A stretch of DNA of 64,000 nt, from NCBI GenBank assembly GCA_002005505.1, contig MVGU01001454.1:50146-114145 (forward strand), read 5' to 3'. Position numbers and translations under genes: made by a program. The DNA is from Botryococcus braunii (Eukaryota; Chlorophyta; Trebouxiophyceae). Below, piece after piece: positions 62,701-64,000 of the stretch; position 1 is the stretch's first letter; every line of letters starts with the position of its first letter. Below the pieces are notes generated by a model. The model was not told where the DNA came from and did no database searches. It saw only the letters and a list, made by a program, of their open reading frames with translations.

Positions 62701-63412
62701 CAGGGTCTCCGTTGATGAATGAGCACTCCCACTTGGTGACTTTATAAGCTGGGTAAACGGAAAGGATCTTTGAACCACCGAGGAGGGTAAGTCGCCCTGC
62801 CGTACGCTTCGCTGACGAAGTCCTTTACAATGAACGCTCGCTCCTCAGCTGTTCTTGGTCCTGTCTCTCCACCAGCTTTTCTTCTTTCGTTATATGTTGG
62901 AGGTGGTGGGGGTTGACAGCTGTCTGCAGGTTCCGTATCCCAGTCGACATTCTTCCAGTTCGCTCGTTCGCGCCATGTGGGTCAAACCCTTCGAGTCATA
63001 CATTTTTACTTGCCAGCTGAAAAGTTAGTGGGCCTTAACCTGTAAACTTATGACTTGGCCCTGTATGACCGGCACGAAGGGTGTTTAACCTGCGGCACTC
63101 TTGTTGTGTGTCGAGAAACAAGCAGTGACGACTGTGCGAGATGACTTGACTGGCAACTGTTGAGAGACAAACACCCGAAGTGCCTTTATAGTCCCAATTA
63201 AGTGCTCGTCCCTTCGAGCCGGTACATATATCCTTTAGCAAAACAACGTGTTGATTACCTCATTATCTCTATCTAAGTGGAATCAGTCTAAATGTCTGCA
63301 GAACGTCTATTTCATCAATTACTAATTCTCTAAATTGTTTAGCTTGTCATTCAGAGCAGATAGCCACTATTACTCTCCAGGAAAGGCACGAATTTATCTC
63401 ACCAATATAACA
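62701..63412 (-). mobile_element. Ty1/copia element H (minus strand), 5' remnant
   Basis: 5' LTR 63041-63412, degenerate primer site 63027-63040 (GGTTAAGGCCCACT), start of ORF1 62976-62701 with frameshifts (ERRKAG, VKDFV regions recognisable), then cut by G. The oldest member of the minus-strand nest judging from its decay. Confidence 0.8.
63041..63412 (-). repeat. 5' LTR of H, single-copy form
   Basis: 372 bp, TGTTATATTGG...TTTACA. Contains the ~143-bp R segment only once (63061-63203); its CATACAG end joins directly to GGCCAAG and the LTR end. About 360 bp shorter than in E-G, the length of one R plus the donor-bearing spacer. Confidence 0.82.
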
Positions 63413-64000
63413 GATTCCTAAAATGGATCCACTCTATTCTGGTTTGTAGTATGGTTGGTGGATGGGTGCCCTAGTCGGATTGTAAAATGGGCCCCCTTTA
63501 GGGCTCAGTGGAGAATTCTAAGTGGAAAATTCCCACTGGACTGTTGTACTGTATGACGTGACTGGTGCAAAACATAATGGTCATTGACTTGAGTTAGGTG
63601 TCACCATGAGTAGATTGCATTTCTACGATTTTTGGCGCGATTGACATCGTAAATGTACGTAATGCATCCGATAAGGCATAAGGAAGGTCACGTAATCCCA
63701 CGTCGGACATCTGTGGTTAAAGGGCATAATAATTGGTCCACTTCATCCACTGTGCAAAATTGGTCAAGGAAAACTAGTGCGTTAGTAGTCAAAAGGAGTT
63801 GTTAAAATAAAATTATAAAAAAATAAAAAACTTGTCAGCCAAAAAAGGCACTTATTACAAAACCAGTTACACATTTGTACTGCCAGTACGCAGAAGTCTG
63901 GTGTTACTTTCTGCCAGGGTCGGATAAGCATGATCGACACCATAAGTACCGAAAAGAGTCCATGTACACACGAAAACGCAGCTACTGAATAAAGATTTTA
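63413..64000. other. No supported gene
   Basis: AT-rich DNA flanking the copia nest, with an A-rich stretch at about 63805-63830. No ORF, repeat or RNA gene recognised. Confidence 0.5.

Overview
This is a repeat-dominated eukaryotic window, most likely nuclear DNA of a streptophyte; a charophyte alga such as Chara is my best guess, but nothing proves the genus. The evidence: GT-AG introns, Ty3/gypsy elements with C-terminal chromodomains, Ty1/copia elements whose primer sites match the anticodon arm of plant initiator tRNA-Met, and abundant microsatellites. No host gene could be named. Two possible minus-strand host exons lie near 4.1-5.0 kb.

Layout. 1-6438: non-coding DNA with diverged dispersed repeats, a minisatellite and long CA, CT and GA arrays. 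6439-40899: a nest of insertions. A minus-strand Ty3 element (C', 3' end only) is interrupted by Ty3 element C (+). C is interrupted in its integrase by Ty3 chromovirus B (TSD GTGTG). B is interrupted in gag by chromovirus A (TSD CACTC). The 5' LTR of A is interrupted by a 13.45-kb non-LTR element (12946-26400). Taking out B with one TSD copy restores the C reading frame, and taking out A restores the B gag frame, so these borders are base-exact. A is open throughout (gag plus a 1381-codon pol). B has one nonsense codon. C is dead.

The 13.45-kb element is the most novel object. Reading exons through its G/T-rich introns gives two plus-strand genes. The first (14109-20680) encodes an OTU-like cysteine protease domain followed by a C-terminal tyrosine-recombinase-like domain. 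The second (20876-24219) encodes a PIF1-like SF1 helicase. A degenerate copy of part of the helicase gene, a 329-bp tandem array and an inverted 263-bp copy of helicase-gene DNA follow, ending at the right border. I know of no described element with this OTU + YR + PIF1 combination, although no search was possible.

40900-63412: Ty1/copia elements. D (+) sits in the 3' LTR of C. E, F, G and H (all minus) form a second nest: E in F pol, F in G gag, G in H gag, with the left halves of F, G and H missing. The copia LTRs are remarkable. In D a 5'-leader segment occurs twice, once with two GT-AG introns and once exactly spliced. In E, F and G a ~145-bp segment occurs twice per LTR, the first copy always followed by a splice-donor-like sequence. 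H has a single copy. F and G also carry an extra ORF upstream of gag-pol, in the same frame and separated from it by a TGA-C stop. 63413-64000: nothing recognisable.
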